From assembly GCA_902783815.1 (NCBI GenBank), contig CACZSM010000036.1, positions 1 through 7,217 on the forward strand: a DNA stretch of 7,217 nucleotides. Reading direction: 5' to 3'. The first letter of the stretch is position 1, and each line of letters opens with the position of its first letter. A program made the position numbers and the translations under genes. This DNA comes from an uncultured Ruminococcus sp. Lineage in GTDB: Bacteria; Bacillota; Clostridia; Oscillospirales; Acutalibacteraceae. Below, piece after piece: positions 1 to 5,592 of this stretch. Below the pieces are notes generated by a model that made no database searches, was not told where the DNA came from, and saw only the letters and a list, made by a program, of their open reading frames with translations.

Positions 1-4
1 AGTA

Positions 5-101
5 ATTTCTCCATGTCAGCAAAGCTGACGATGCCGCTTTGCGGTACGATGGCGGCTTCGCCGCCCGGCGGCGTGCCGCCGCTGTCATTGTTTCTCCTAC
101 G
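5..101. repeat. Palindromic intergenic repeat, unit 1
   Basis: This unit opens with a 29-base segment (5-33) that is repeated exactly at 159-187. The segment holds a hairpin, GTCAGC-AAA-GCTGAC (15-29), which CAT/ATG can extend with one bulged G. Three more GC-rich hairpins follow: CCGC-TTT-GCGG (34-44), GGCGGC-TTC-GCCGCC (51-65) and CGGCGGC-GT-GCCGCCG (66-81). The unit appears to end at TCCTACG (95-101), a word that also closes unit 2. The base composition is far richer in GC than the flanking DNA. It resembles the REP-like modular hairpin repeats found between genes in many bacteria, but I cannot name the family. It could also act as a transcription barrier for a gene to the left of the window. 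Confidence 0.7.
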
Positions 102-158
102 CGGCTTCTGGAGCTTAATTGTAGTCAGTAACATACATAATGGCTAAAGAGTCAGGGC

Positions 159-246
159 ATTTCTCCATGTCAGCAAAGCTGACGATGGTGCTGCGCACTC
201 AGCGGCGGCAAAGCCGCCCTGTAAGCTACTGGTGCCACTTCCTACG
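159..246. repeat. Palindromic intergenic repeat, unit 2
   Basis: This is the second copy of the repeat. Bases 159-187 are identical to 5-33 and carry the same GTCAGC-AAA-GCTGAC hairpin (169-183). The middle differs from unit 1: it has a single GC-rich hairpin, GGCGGC-AAA-GCCGCC (204-218). The unit closes with TCCTACG (240-246), as unit 1 does. A conserved head and tail around an exchangeable hairpin core suggest one mobile or amplified repeat family, not one transcription signal. It lies about 75 bases upstream of the promoter of the DHH gene. Confidence 0.68.
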
Positions 247-319
247 ATCAATCAAGGAGCGCCTATTTTTTGCCAACCTAAATTATAGCGCCGGAAGATA
301 AATTTATGTTTGTAAAATA

Positions 320-348
320 TTGCATATGCAGCGGAAATATGGTACAAT
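320..348 (+). promoter_or_regulatory. Sigma-A type promoter of the DHH phosphoesterase gene
   Basis: The -10 box is TACAAT (343-348), preceded by TG at 340-341, which makes an extended -10. A weak -35, TTGCAT (320-325), sits at the ideal 17-base spacing. Transcription should start near 355, giving a 5' leader of about 75 bases. The extended -10 probably compensates for the poor -35. Confidence 0.6.
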
Positions 349-366
349 AAAGCTGTTGAATTGTAT

Positions 367-395
367 AGAATACAGTAGTGCGGCGCTGTTATTCT
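367..395 (+). other. Hairpin in the 5' leader of the DHH gene
   Basis: AGAATACAG (367-375) can pair with CTG-T-TATTCT (386-395), giving nine base pairs with one bulged T and a ten-base loop. It lies between the predicted transcription start and the ribosome binding site at 416-420, and no U-run follows it. I recognise no riboswitch class. It may only stabilise the message. Confidence 0.3.
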
Positions 396-428
396 GTTTA
401 TATCGTGCATTGATTGGAGGCATCCCCT

Positions 429-1355
429 ATGGAAAAGAAACGACTGGTAACAAGAAGTGATTTTGATGGTCTTGTGTGTGCAATGATACTCAGGGAACTT
501 GATATTATTGAGGATATTAAATTTGTTCATCCGAAGGATGTGCAGGATGGAAAAATAGAGCTTTCAAAGAATGATATCACAACAAACCTGCCTTACGACC
601 CAAGAGTTGGTCTTGCTTTTGACCATCATGAGTCTGAGGTAGATAGATTGAAGTCAATCGAAGCGGGCGGCGAACTTGTGATCGACCCGACAGCGCGAAG
701 CGCTGCAAGAGTTGTATATGATTACTACGGCGGCAAGGAAAAGCTGCCGGGCATTACAGAGGAACTTATGGCTGCTGTGGATAAGGGAGACAGCGCTGAT
801 TTTACAGTTGATGAAATACTTGATCCGAAGGGTTGGGTGCTTCTGCATTACCTTATGGATCCCCGTACAGGTCTTGGAAGATTCCGTCATTTCCGTATAT
901 CAAACTATGAGCTGATGATGCAGCTCATCGGCTTCTGTATGGATCATACAATAGATGAGATACTGGAACTTCCCGATGTCAAGGAGAGAGTTGATCTGTA
1001 CTTTGACCAGACAGAGCTTTTTAAGGCTCAGCTCAGACGAATAGCAAAGATATACGATAAGGTAATCGTAATTGACCTCCGTAATGAGGAGATAATACAC
1101 GCAGGAAACCGCTTTATGATCTATGCAATGTATCCTGAAACACAGATATCGGTTCATGTTGCATGGGGATTCAGAAAACAGAATACTGCCGTAATGATCG
1201 GAAAGTCTATTGTGAATAAGGCTTCTCAGGTCGATATAGGCGAGCTTTGTCTTGAATATGGCGGCGGCGGACATAAGAATGCCGGCACCTGTCAGCTTGA
1301 CAATGATAAAGTCGATGCGGCTCTTCCGGATATAATTGCGGCACTCAATAAGTGA
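429..1355 (+). CDS. DHH/DHHA1-family phosphoesterase (often annotated as exopolyphosphatase-like)
   Basis: This 308-residue cytosolic protein has the two-domain layout of DHH phosphoesterases, metal-dependent enzymes (usually Mn2+) that hydrolyse small phosphoesters, short oligonucleotides or polyphosphate. The N-terminal metal motif is SDFDG (residues 10-14), the DHH signature is FDHHESE (64-70), and VDKGDSADF (117-125) supplies further aspartates. The C-terminal DHHA1 substrate-binding motif is GGGGHKNAGTC (278-288). There is no signal peptide, CBS, PAS or membrane segment, so it is not a GdpP-type c-di-AMP phosphodiesterase. I chose the ATG at 429 because GGAGG (416-420) lies eight bases upstream; a TTG at 414 in the same frame has no such site. 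It has its own promoter and is followed by a hairpin, so it is probably monocistronic. The family is certain, but the substrate (pApA, nanoRNA or polyphosphate) cannot be read from the sequence. Confidence 0.92.
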   Translation: MEKKRLVTRSDFDGLVCAMILRELDIIEDIKFVHPKDVQDGKIELSKNDITTNLPYDPRVGLAFDHHESEVDRLKSIEAGGELVIDPTARSAARVVYDYYGGKEKLPGITEELMAAVDKGDSADFTVDEILDPKGWVLLHYLMDPRTGLGRFRHFRISNYELMMQLIGFCMDHTIDEILELPDVKERVDLYFDQTELFKAQLRRIAKIYDKVIVIDLRNEEIIHAGNRFMIYAMYPETQISVHVAWGFRKQNTAVMIGKSIVNKASQVDIGELCLEYGGGGHKNAGTCQLDNDKVDAALPDIIAALNK

Positions 1356-1364
1356 TAAAACTGA

Positions 1365-1410
1365 AAAACAGCGTTTTCCGATCACTCAAAGGGTCGAGGA
1401 GCGCTGTTTT
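1365..1410 (+). terminator. Probable terminator hairpin after the DHH gene
   Basis: AAAACAGCG (1365-1373) pairs with CGCTGTTTT (1402-1410) over nine base pairs. The 28-base loop could pair further inside. The descending arm ends in TTTT and is followed by CTGTTGTTAT, which is T-rich but not a clean U-run. The large loop and interrupted tail suggest incomplete termination, so some transcripts may run on into rimM, which has no clear promoter of its own. Confidence 0.5.
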
Positions 1411-1436
1411 CTGTTGTTATAAAAAGGAGTAAAAAA

Positions 1437-1952
1437 ATGAAAAAGGAATATCTTGAAGCTGGTAAAATAGTTGGTATCCATGCACTTAAAGGAGAAGTCA
1501 GGATAGACCCGTGGTGCGACAGCGCGGAATTCCTCAGCAGATTCAAAAGGCTTTTTTCTGCTGATGGTGACGAAATGAAGGTAAAGTCTGCAAGGGTACA
1601 TAAGAACATAGTGATTGTGCATTTTGACGGTATTGATACACCTGAAAAGGCACAGCAGACAGTTGGTATGGTAGTATATATATACCGCAGGGATGTGCGT
1701 CTGCCTGAGGGTGTGTATTTTGTGCAGGATATTATAGGTCTGAGGGCTTTGGATGAGGATTCCGGTACTGAATACGGTACTGTGACGGATGTTTTTCAGA
1801 CCGGCGCAAATGATGTGTATCAGATATCAAAGAACGGTAAAGACTACCTGATACCTAAAATACCGGAGGTCGTTGCGGATATCGACACAGAAAATGGTAT
1901 TATAAAGATCAATACAAAAATTGTCAGGGGGCTTTTTGAAGATGAGGATTGA
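1437..1952 (+). CDS. rimM: Ribosome maturation factor RimM
   Basis: RimM binds ribosomal protein S19 and assists maturation of the 3' domain of 16S rRNA in the 30S subunit. The protein has 171 residues, the normal family length. The N-terminal RimM barrel starts with the typical KIVGIHALKGEVRI (residues 10-23). The C-terminal PRC-barrel runs from about 93 (VYFVQDIIGL) to 165 and includes TGANDVYQI (122-130) and LIPKIPEVV (138-146). The ATG at 1437 follows AGGAG (1425-1429) at seven bases. Its 3' end overlaps trmD by 11 bases, as expected for the conserved rimM-trmD pair. I see no convincing promoter between 1355 and 1437, so it is probably transcribed by read-through or from a promoter inside the upstream gene. 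Nothing looks truncated. Confidence 0.97.
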   Translation: MKKEYLEAGKIVGIHALKGEVRIDPWCDSAEFLSRFKRLFSADGDEMKVKSARVHKNIVIVHFDGIDTPEKAQQTVGMVVYIYRRDVRLPEGVYFVQDIIGLRALDEDSGTEYGTVTDVFQTGANDVYQISKNGKDYLIPKIPEVVADIDTENGIIKINTKIVRGLFEDED

Positions 1953-2667
1953 TATAATTACCTTGTTCCCTGAAATGTGTGAAGCTGTTATGAGCGAAAG
2001 CATTATCGGCAGGGCAAGAAAGAAGGGTGCAATAGAGGTAAACTGTCACCAGCTGAGGGACTTTGCCTTTGATAAGCATAAAAGGGTCGATGATACTACA
2101 TATGGCGGTGGCATGGGTATGCTTATGATGGCTGAGCCTATAGCGTTATGCTATGAGGATATCTGTGCAAAGACAGGATGCAGACCACATTTTATTTATA
2201 TGTCGCCGAAAGGTAAGATACTGACACAGGCAAGACTGAGAGAACTTTCACAGCTTGAAAACATTGCTGTTCTGTGCGGACATTATGAGGGTGTGGATCA
2301 GCGTCTGATAGATACATATATTGATGAGGAAATATCTATCGGAGATTATGTGCTGACCGGCGGAGAGCTTCCTGCACTGGTTTTTGCGGATTCACTGAGT
2401 CGTCTTGTACCGGGAGTGCTGTCCGATGACAGCTGCTTCTCGGAGGAAAGCCACTTTGATGGACTGCTTGAATATCCGCAATATACTAAGCCGGCAGTTT
2501 GGAGAGGTATGGAAGTACCGGAGGTACTTCTGAGCGGACATCATGCCAATATTGAAAGGTGGCGGCATGAAAAGGCTCTTGAAGAAACTCTGCGCAGACG
2601 GCCTGATATGCTGTCGGAACTTGAAATGAGTAAAAAGGACATAGAATATATTGAAGGTATAAAATAA
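1942..2667 (+). CDS. trmD: tRNA (guanine-N1-)-methyltransferase TrmD
   Basis: TrmD uses S-adenosylmethionine to make m1G37 next to the anticodon of tRNAs that have G36, which prevents +1 frameshifting. The protein is 241 residues long, within the family range. It begins with the typical MRIDIITLFPEM. Conserved blocks are DDTTYGGGMGM (50-60), the trefoil-knot cofactor site around YMSPKGK (86-92), LCGHYEGVDQR (111-121) and EISIGDYVLTGGE (130-142), then SRLVPGVL (153-160, Arg154), HFDGLLEYPQYTKP (171-184, the likely catalytic Asp is 173) and SGHHANIERWR (198-208). The ATG at 1942 overlaps the end of rimM by 11 bases and has AGGGGG (1926-1931) ten bases upstream; an in-frame TTG at 1921 would add seven residues not typical of the family. 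The usual downstream gene rplS is absent here. Confidence 0.97.
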   Translation: MRIDIITLFPEMCEAVMSESIIGRARKKGAIEVNCHQLRDFAFDKHKRVDDTTYGGGMGMLMMAEPIALCYEDICAKTGCRPHFIYMSPKGKILTQARLRELSQLENIAVLCGHYEGVDQRLIDTYIDEEISIGDYVLTGGELPALVFADSLSRLVPGVLSDDSCFSEESHFDGLLEYPQYTKPAVWRGMEVPEVLLSGHHANIERWRHEKALEETLRRRPDMLSELEMSKKDIEYIEGIK

Positions 2668-3158
2668 CCAAAAAGTTACAATAGTGTTAAAATATATGCT
2701 TTTATTCTATGGGATTTGACTCCTGTCAATAGGTATTTATGGTTTTATGAGAGGTATTTTAGTACAAATATAGTATGATCATACGGCGATAATTCTGTTA
2801 AAGAATTTGAAATTCGCATTATTTGTATAATTATAAGAGAAAAAACAGTTATTAGGAATGTTTTGTCAGTAATATTTCAAAATCTATTGACAATATATAC
2901 GATTTTCAACAGAAATTTTTATATATGATTTGTAGAAACCGCTGATTTTTTGACGGTATAGTTTACATTGTTCAGTAAAACAGACTGCCTGACGATTAAA
3001 TATGCAAAAATACAGATTTTTTATACACTCATCTCATAATATTACCAAATAATAGTAATGAAAAACGAAAAGTTTTTAACTTTTCCGTCAAGTTGCACAA
3101 TAAAACGGTCAAAAAAACTTTTCAATATCGTACAAACCTGAAAAGTTTTTAAAAACTG
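2668..3158. other. Long AT-rich intergenic region upstream of ptsH
   Basis: About 490 bases contain no supportable gene: all frames are broken by frequent stops and the base composition is clearly more AT-rich than in the flanking genes. No convincing terminator follows trmD; the only candidate is a weak A-U hairpin (TAAAA/TTTTA) around 2690-2705. Visible structure includes TTGAC-TCCT-GTCAA (2716-2729), a perfect 12-base palindrome GTATGATCATAC (2773-2784), AATTCT/AGAATT (2791-2807) competing with GAATT/AATTC (2803-2815), a consensus TTGACA (2887-2892) without a good -10 partner, and the A-tract repeats listed separately at 3067-3152. It may hold regulatory sites for ptsH or an unannotated small RNA. 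Confidence 0.6.
3067..3152. repeat. GAAAAGTTTTT repeats upstream of the ptsH promoter
   Basis: The 13-mer GAAAAGTTTTTAA occurs exactly at 3067-3079 and 3140-3152. The first copy is part of an inverted repeat, GAAAAGTT-TTT-AACTTTTC (3067-3085). An inverted copy, AAAAACTTTTC (3113-3123), can pair with 3140-3150 over 11 bases. The last copy ends seven bases before the ptsH -35 box and upstream of the start of transcription. It therefore acts, if at all, as DNA: an operator, an UP-like A-tract activator or a bend. Confidence 0.5.
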
Positions 3159-3186
3159 TTGACCTGTGTCAAAATTGTGTTATAAT
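3159..3186 (+). promoter_or_regulatory. Strong promoter of ptsH
   Basis: The -35 box is TTGACC (3159-3164) and the -10 is a consensus TATAAT (3181-3186) with an extended TG at 3178-3179; the spacing is 16 bases. Transcription should start near 3193, giving a leader of about 80 bases. The -35 is embedded in the palindrome TTGAC-CTGT-GTCAA (3159-3172), so a repressor could cover it. The near-consensus elements and upstream A-tracts predict high expression, as expected for HPr. Confidence 0.85.
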
Positions 3187-3274
3187 TAAATTATACAGAA
3201 CGGTTATTCGATAACTTCGATATTACCGATGGATGTATGTTTTGGGGTACACATTATTTGAGGAGGAGTTTGTT

Positions 3275-3538
3275 ATGTTCGTAAAAGAGGTAACGGTTCA
3301 GAATCAGGTAGGTCTTCATGCGCGTCCCGCAACTTTCTTTATCCAGAAGGCAAATGAGTTCAAATCATCCATCTGGGTTGAAAAGGAAGAGAGAAGAGTT
3401 AATGCCAAGAGCCTTCTCGGTGTTCTTTCTCTGGGTATCGTTGGCGGCACAACCATTAAAGTTATGGCAGACGGCGCTGATGAAGAAGCTGCTGTTGACA
3501 GTCTGATCAAACTTGTACAGTCAGGCTTTGCTGAGTAA
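3275..3538 (+). CDS. ptsH: Phosphocarrier protein HPr
   Basis: HPr is the small cytosolic phosphocarrier of the sugar phosphotransferase system. Enzyme I phosphorylates it on His15, and in Firmicutes HPr kinase phosphorylates it on Ser46 to signal good carbon supply through CcpA. The 87 residues match the normal length. The active-site motif GLHARPA (13-19) puts histidine exactly at 15, and NAKSLLGV (43-50) puts serine exactly at 46, so this is not a Crh-type paralogue lacking His15. The ATG at 3275 follows AGGAGGAG (3261-3268) at six bases; an in-frame ATG at 3233 would add 14 residues foreign to the family and lacks a site. It has its own promoter and a strong terminator. Neither ptsI nor hprK is in the window. 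Confidence 0.96.
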   Translation: MFVKEVTVQNQVGLHARPATFFIQKANEFKSSIWVEKEERRVNAKSLLGVLSLGIVGGTTIKVMADGADEEAAVDSLIKLVQSGFAE

Positions 3539-3566
3539 TTTCAGGAAAAAGGAAGAATCTGTACTT

Positions 3567-3605
3567 AAGGGGTGTATTATGAAGATAATACACCCTTTGA
3601 TTTTT
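3567..3605 (+). terminator. Rho-independent terminator between ptsH and uvrC
   Basis: Bases 3567-3580 pair with 3585-3598 over 14 base pairs (one G-U) around a GAAG loop. The core is GGGTGTATTAT against ATAATACACCC. TTTTT follows at 3601-3605. This is the best hairpin in the window. The uvrC Shine-Dalgarno starts at the next base (3606), so uvrC messages from the ptsH promoter must read through it, and no separate uvrC promoter is evident in between. Confidence 0.85.
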
Positions 3606-3644
3606 GGGGTGATGCTTTATAGATATTTCACAGCTCAGAGATAA
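3579..3644 (+). CDS. Possible 21-residue leader peptide overlapping the terminator
   Basis: An ATG at 3579 preceded by AAGGGGTG (3567-3574) opens a 21-codon frame, starting MKIIHPLIFG and ending at TAA 3642-3644. It runs through the terminator hairpin and stops four bases before the first ATG of the uvrC frame (3649). The site and start lie in the stem itself, so they would be hidden when the hairpin forms. I recognise no family, and such a frame can arise by chance. It is listed because its position would fit attenuation or re-initiation. Confidence 0.15.
   Translation: MKIIHPLIFGVMLYRYFTAQR
3606..3621 (+). promoter_or_regulatory. Shine-Dalgarno site pointing to a non-ATG uvrC start
   Basis: GGGGTGAT (3606-3613) matches the extended Shine-Dalgarno AGGAGGTGAT closely. 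Five bases after it comes ATA (3619-3621), in frame with uvrC. The first ATG of that frame (3649) is 35 bases away and has only a weak AGAG before it. Codons 3619-3648 read I-D-I-S-Q-L-R-D-K-A, which looks like a UvrC N-terminus. Translation from AUA, or an ATG-to-ATA change or error, would explain this. Confidence 0.5.
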
Positions 3645-3648
3645 GGCT

Positions 3649-5466
3649 ATGCACCTTCCGCTGCTGCCGGGGGTGTATATAATGAAAAATAAGGACGGCA
3701 ATATCATATATATTGGTAAGGCTAAGGCTCTGAAAAACAGAGTCAGCCAATATTTCGGGTCGGACAAAAATCACCCGGAAAAGGTCAGGAGAATGGTCGC
3801 CAATGTCGATCATTTTGACTATATCATCTGCAGGAGTGAATTTGAAGCCCTTGTACTTGAATGTAGTCTGATAAAACAGCATAAACCTAAGTATAATATT
3901 CTGCTGAAGGATGATAAGGGCTACAGCTATATAAGGATATCAAAAGGGCCGTGGAGAAGGATCAGCTTTGAAATGCAGCAGAAGGAAAATGATGATGCTG
4001 AATATCTTGGCCCTTATATGAGCGCCTGGTACGCAAAAAATGCTGTTAAGGAAGCACTGAGGATATTTCGTCTGCCGGATTGCGGAAGGGTGTTTCCGAG
4101 AGATATCGGAAAGGACAGACCATGCCTTAATTATCATATAAAGCAGTGCAGCGCGCCATGCAGTGGAAGAATAAGTGAAAAGGAATATAATGAAAGCGTA
4201 GAAAGCGCAATAATGTTCCTGAAGGCAGGAGATGCCGATTCAGTACGGATCATGACTGAAAAAATGAATGAGGCAGCGGAAAATCTGGATTTTGAGCTTG
4301 CCGCTAAATTCAGGGACAGGATAAATGCTGTCAGAAAGATAACAGAAAAGCAGAATGTTGTTGAAACCAATATAAAGGAACAGGATGCTGTGGCTGTTAT
4401 TACGGAAAGCGGCGACGCCTGCTTTGCTGTGATAAGATTTATGGATGGCAGACTATACGATAAGGAGGATTTCCTGCTTAAAAATATTGGGTCTGATGCG
4501 GATATCAGGTCTATGAGAAGTGAATTCATACAGCAGTATTATATGATGAGGGACAGGATACCTCCTGTAGTTACCCTTGACGGCGAAGCTGAGGATGAAG
4601 AACTGCTGTGCAAATGGCTTTCAGAAAAAAGAGGAAAAAGCGTCAGGATAGTACATCCTCAGAAGGGTGAAAAGATGAGGATAATCGAAATGAGCAGGGA
4701 AAATGCCGCAGAAAGGCTTGCACAAAGTCATGGTCATCTTGGACATGAGCTTACGGCTCTTGATGAGCTTGCAAAGCTGCTCGGACTGACGAAAGCTCCG
4801 GAGTTTATTGAGTCATATGATATATCACACCATGCAGGAAGTGATAATGTTGCAGGAATGGTAGTGTTCAGGAACGGAAGACCACTTAAAAGTTCATACC
4901 GTAAATTTGAGATAAAGGGATTTTCCGGACAGGACGATTATGCGTCTATGAATGAGGTGCTTAGAAGAAGGTTCAGGGAATATCTCAAGAATAAGGACAG
5001 CGGAGAAGGCTTCGGACAGCTTCCGGATCTGATACTTCTGGACGGCGGTAAGGGACAGGTATCGGCAGTGCGTCCGGTGCTTGAAGAATTCGGACTTGAT
5101 ATACCTCTTTTCGGAATGGTGAAGGATGACCGCCACCGTACAAGAGCCGTTACTGATGAGGGTCATGAGATAGCAATAAATTCAAGGAGAAAGGCATTTA
5201 CGCTTGTGTCTGATATACAGGAGGAAGTACACCGCTTTGCAATATCATATCATAGGACAAAGCATAAAAGCCGCAGCTTTTCTACATCTCTTACGGATAT
5301 AGAGGGTATAGGAGAAACAAGGGCAAAGGCACTTCTCAGTACCTTCAAAACAATAACAAGAATAAAAAACGCAGAGATAGAGGAGCTTTTACAGGTAAAG
5401 GGAATGACTCTTCCGGCAGCTGAGGCAGTGTATCATTACTATCATGATGAAAAAAACAATGAATAA
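3649..5466 (+). CDS. uvrC: UvrABC excinuclease subunit C
   Basis: UvrC joins the UvrB-DNA complex in nucleotide excision repair and makes the 3' and then the 5' incision around a lesion. From this ATG the protein has 605 residues. The GIY-YIG nuclease domain covers about 1-90: GVY (8-10), YIG (21-23, Tyr21), Arg31 and Glu71 match the catalytic residues of the Thermotoga enzyme. A UVR domain for UvrB contact lies at about 204-231. The RNase H-like C-terminal nuclease has YDISH (390-394), LLDGGKGQ (463-470), KDDRHRT (492-498) and EEVHRFAISYHR (525-536). A helix-hairpin-helix region (about 548-600, DIEGIGETRAKALL) binds DNA. ATG 3649 is the first standard start, but the true start is probably ten codons upstream at a non-ATG codon (3619). 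It follows ptsH and its terminator. No terminator is seen after it. Confidence 0.95.
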   Translation: MHLPLLPGVYIMKNKDGNIIYIGKAKALKNRVSQYFGSDKNHPEKVRRMVANVDHFDYIICRSEFEALVLECSLIKQHKPKYNILLKDDKGYSYIRISKGPWRRISFEMQQKENDDAEYLGPYMSAWYAKNAVKEALRIFRLPDCGRVFPRDIGKDRPCLNYHIKQCSAPCSGRISEKEYNESVESAIMFLKAGDADSVRIMTEKMNEAAENLDFELAAKFRDRINAVRKITEKQNVVETNIKEQDAVAVITESGDACFAVIRFMDGRLYDKEDFLLKNIGSDADIRSMRSEFIQQYYMMRDRIPPVVTLDGEAEDEELLCKWLSEKRGKSVRIVHPQKGEKMRIIEMSRENAAERLAQSHGHLGHELTALDELAKLLGLTKAPEFIESYDISHHAGSDNVAGMVVFRNGRPLKSSYRKFEIKGFSGQDDYASMNEVLRRRFREYLKNKDSGEGFGQLPDLILLDGGKGQVSAVRPVLEEFGLDIPLFGMVKDDRHRTRAVTDEGHEIAINSRRKAFTLVSDIQEEVHRFAISYHRTKHKSRSFSTSLTDIEGIGETRAKALLSTFKTITRIKNAEIEELLQVKGMTLPAAEAVYHYYHDEKNNE

Positions 5467-5525
5467 TAATTATAGTTCTGAAAAAGAACAAAAAGGTTTA
5501 AATTTTGTAACTGTTGAAAAACCTA

Positions 5526-5554
5526 TTGACATTTCATGCAATTTTACGGATAAT
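5526..5554 (+). promoter_or_regulatory. Promoter of the rsmD-coaD operon
   Basis: A consensus -35 TTGACA (5526-5531) is separated by exactly 17 bases from GATAAT (5549-5554), one mismatch from the -10 consensus. Transcription should start near 5561, about 30 bases before the rsmD start. The upstream stretch 5490-5520 is AT-rich. This uncouples rsmD-coaD from uvrC, although uvrC read-through remains possible. Confidence 0.85.
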
Positions 5555-5592
5555 TAGTGTGTGGGTTTTCCTTATGAAAGGATAATGAGATA

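Noticed and set aside
5..246. CRISPR array
   Set aside because: There are only two copies of the 29-base repeat, separated by 125 bases of hairpin-rich sequence, with no regular spacers and no cas genes.
252..530. 92-codon minus-strand frame over the DHH promoter and gene start
   Set aside because: It overlaps the clear promoter, ribosome site and start of the DHH gene, and its protein has no recognisable motif; it is an antisense shadow.
1297..1336. TTGACA (1297-1302) and TATAAT (1331-1336) near the end of the DHH gene as a rimM promoter
   Set aside because: The spacer is 28 bases, far beyond the usable 16-18, and there is no TG before the TATAAT and no better -35 at the right distance.
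2887..2916. Promoter at the consensus TTGACA in the trmD-ptsH gap
   Set aside because: At 16-18 bases downstream there is only CAGAAA/AGAAAT, a poor -10; the better TATATG-like words are too far away.
3021..3029. DnaA-box-like TTATACACT
   Set aside because: It is a single near match with no cluster of boxes and no origin genes nearby.
3233..3274. Longer HPr start at ATG 3233
   Set aside because: The extra 14 residues are not found in HPr, the strong AGGAGGAG site lies inside this stretch, and His15 and Ser46 number correctly only from 3275.
5475..5489. Terminator after uvrC (GTTCT/AGAAC hairpin)
   Set aside because: It has only five base pairs and is followed by A-rich instead of T-rich sequence.
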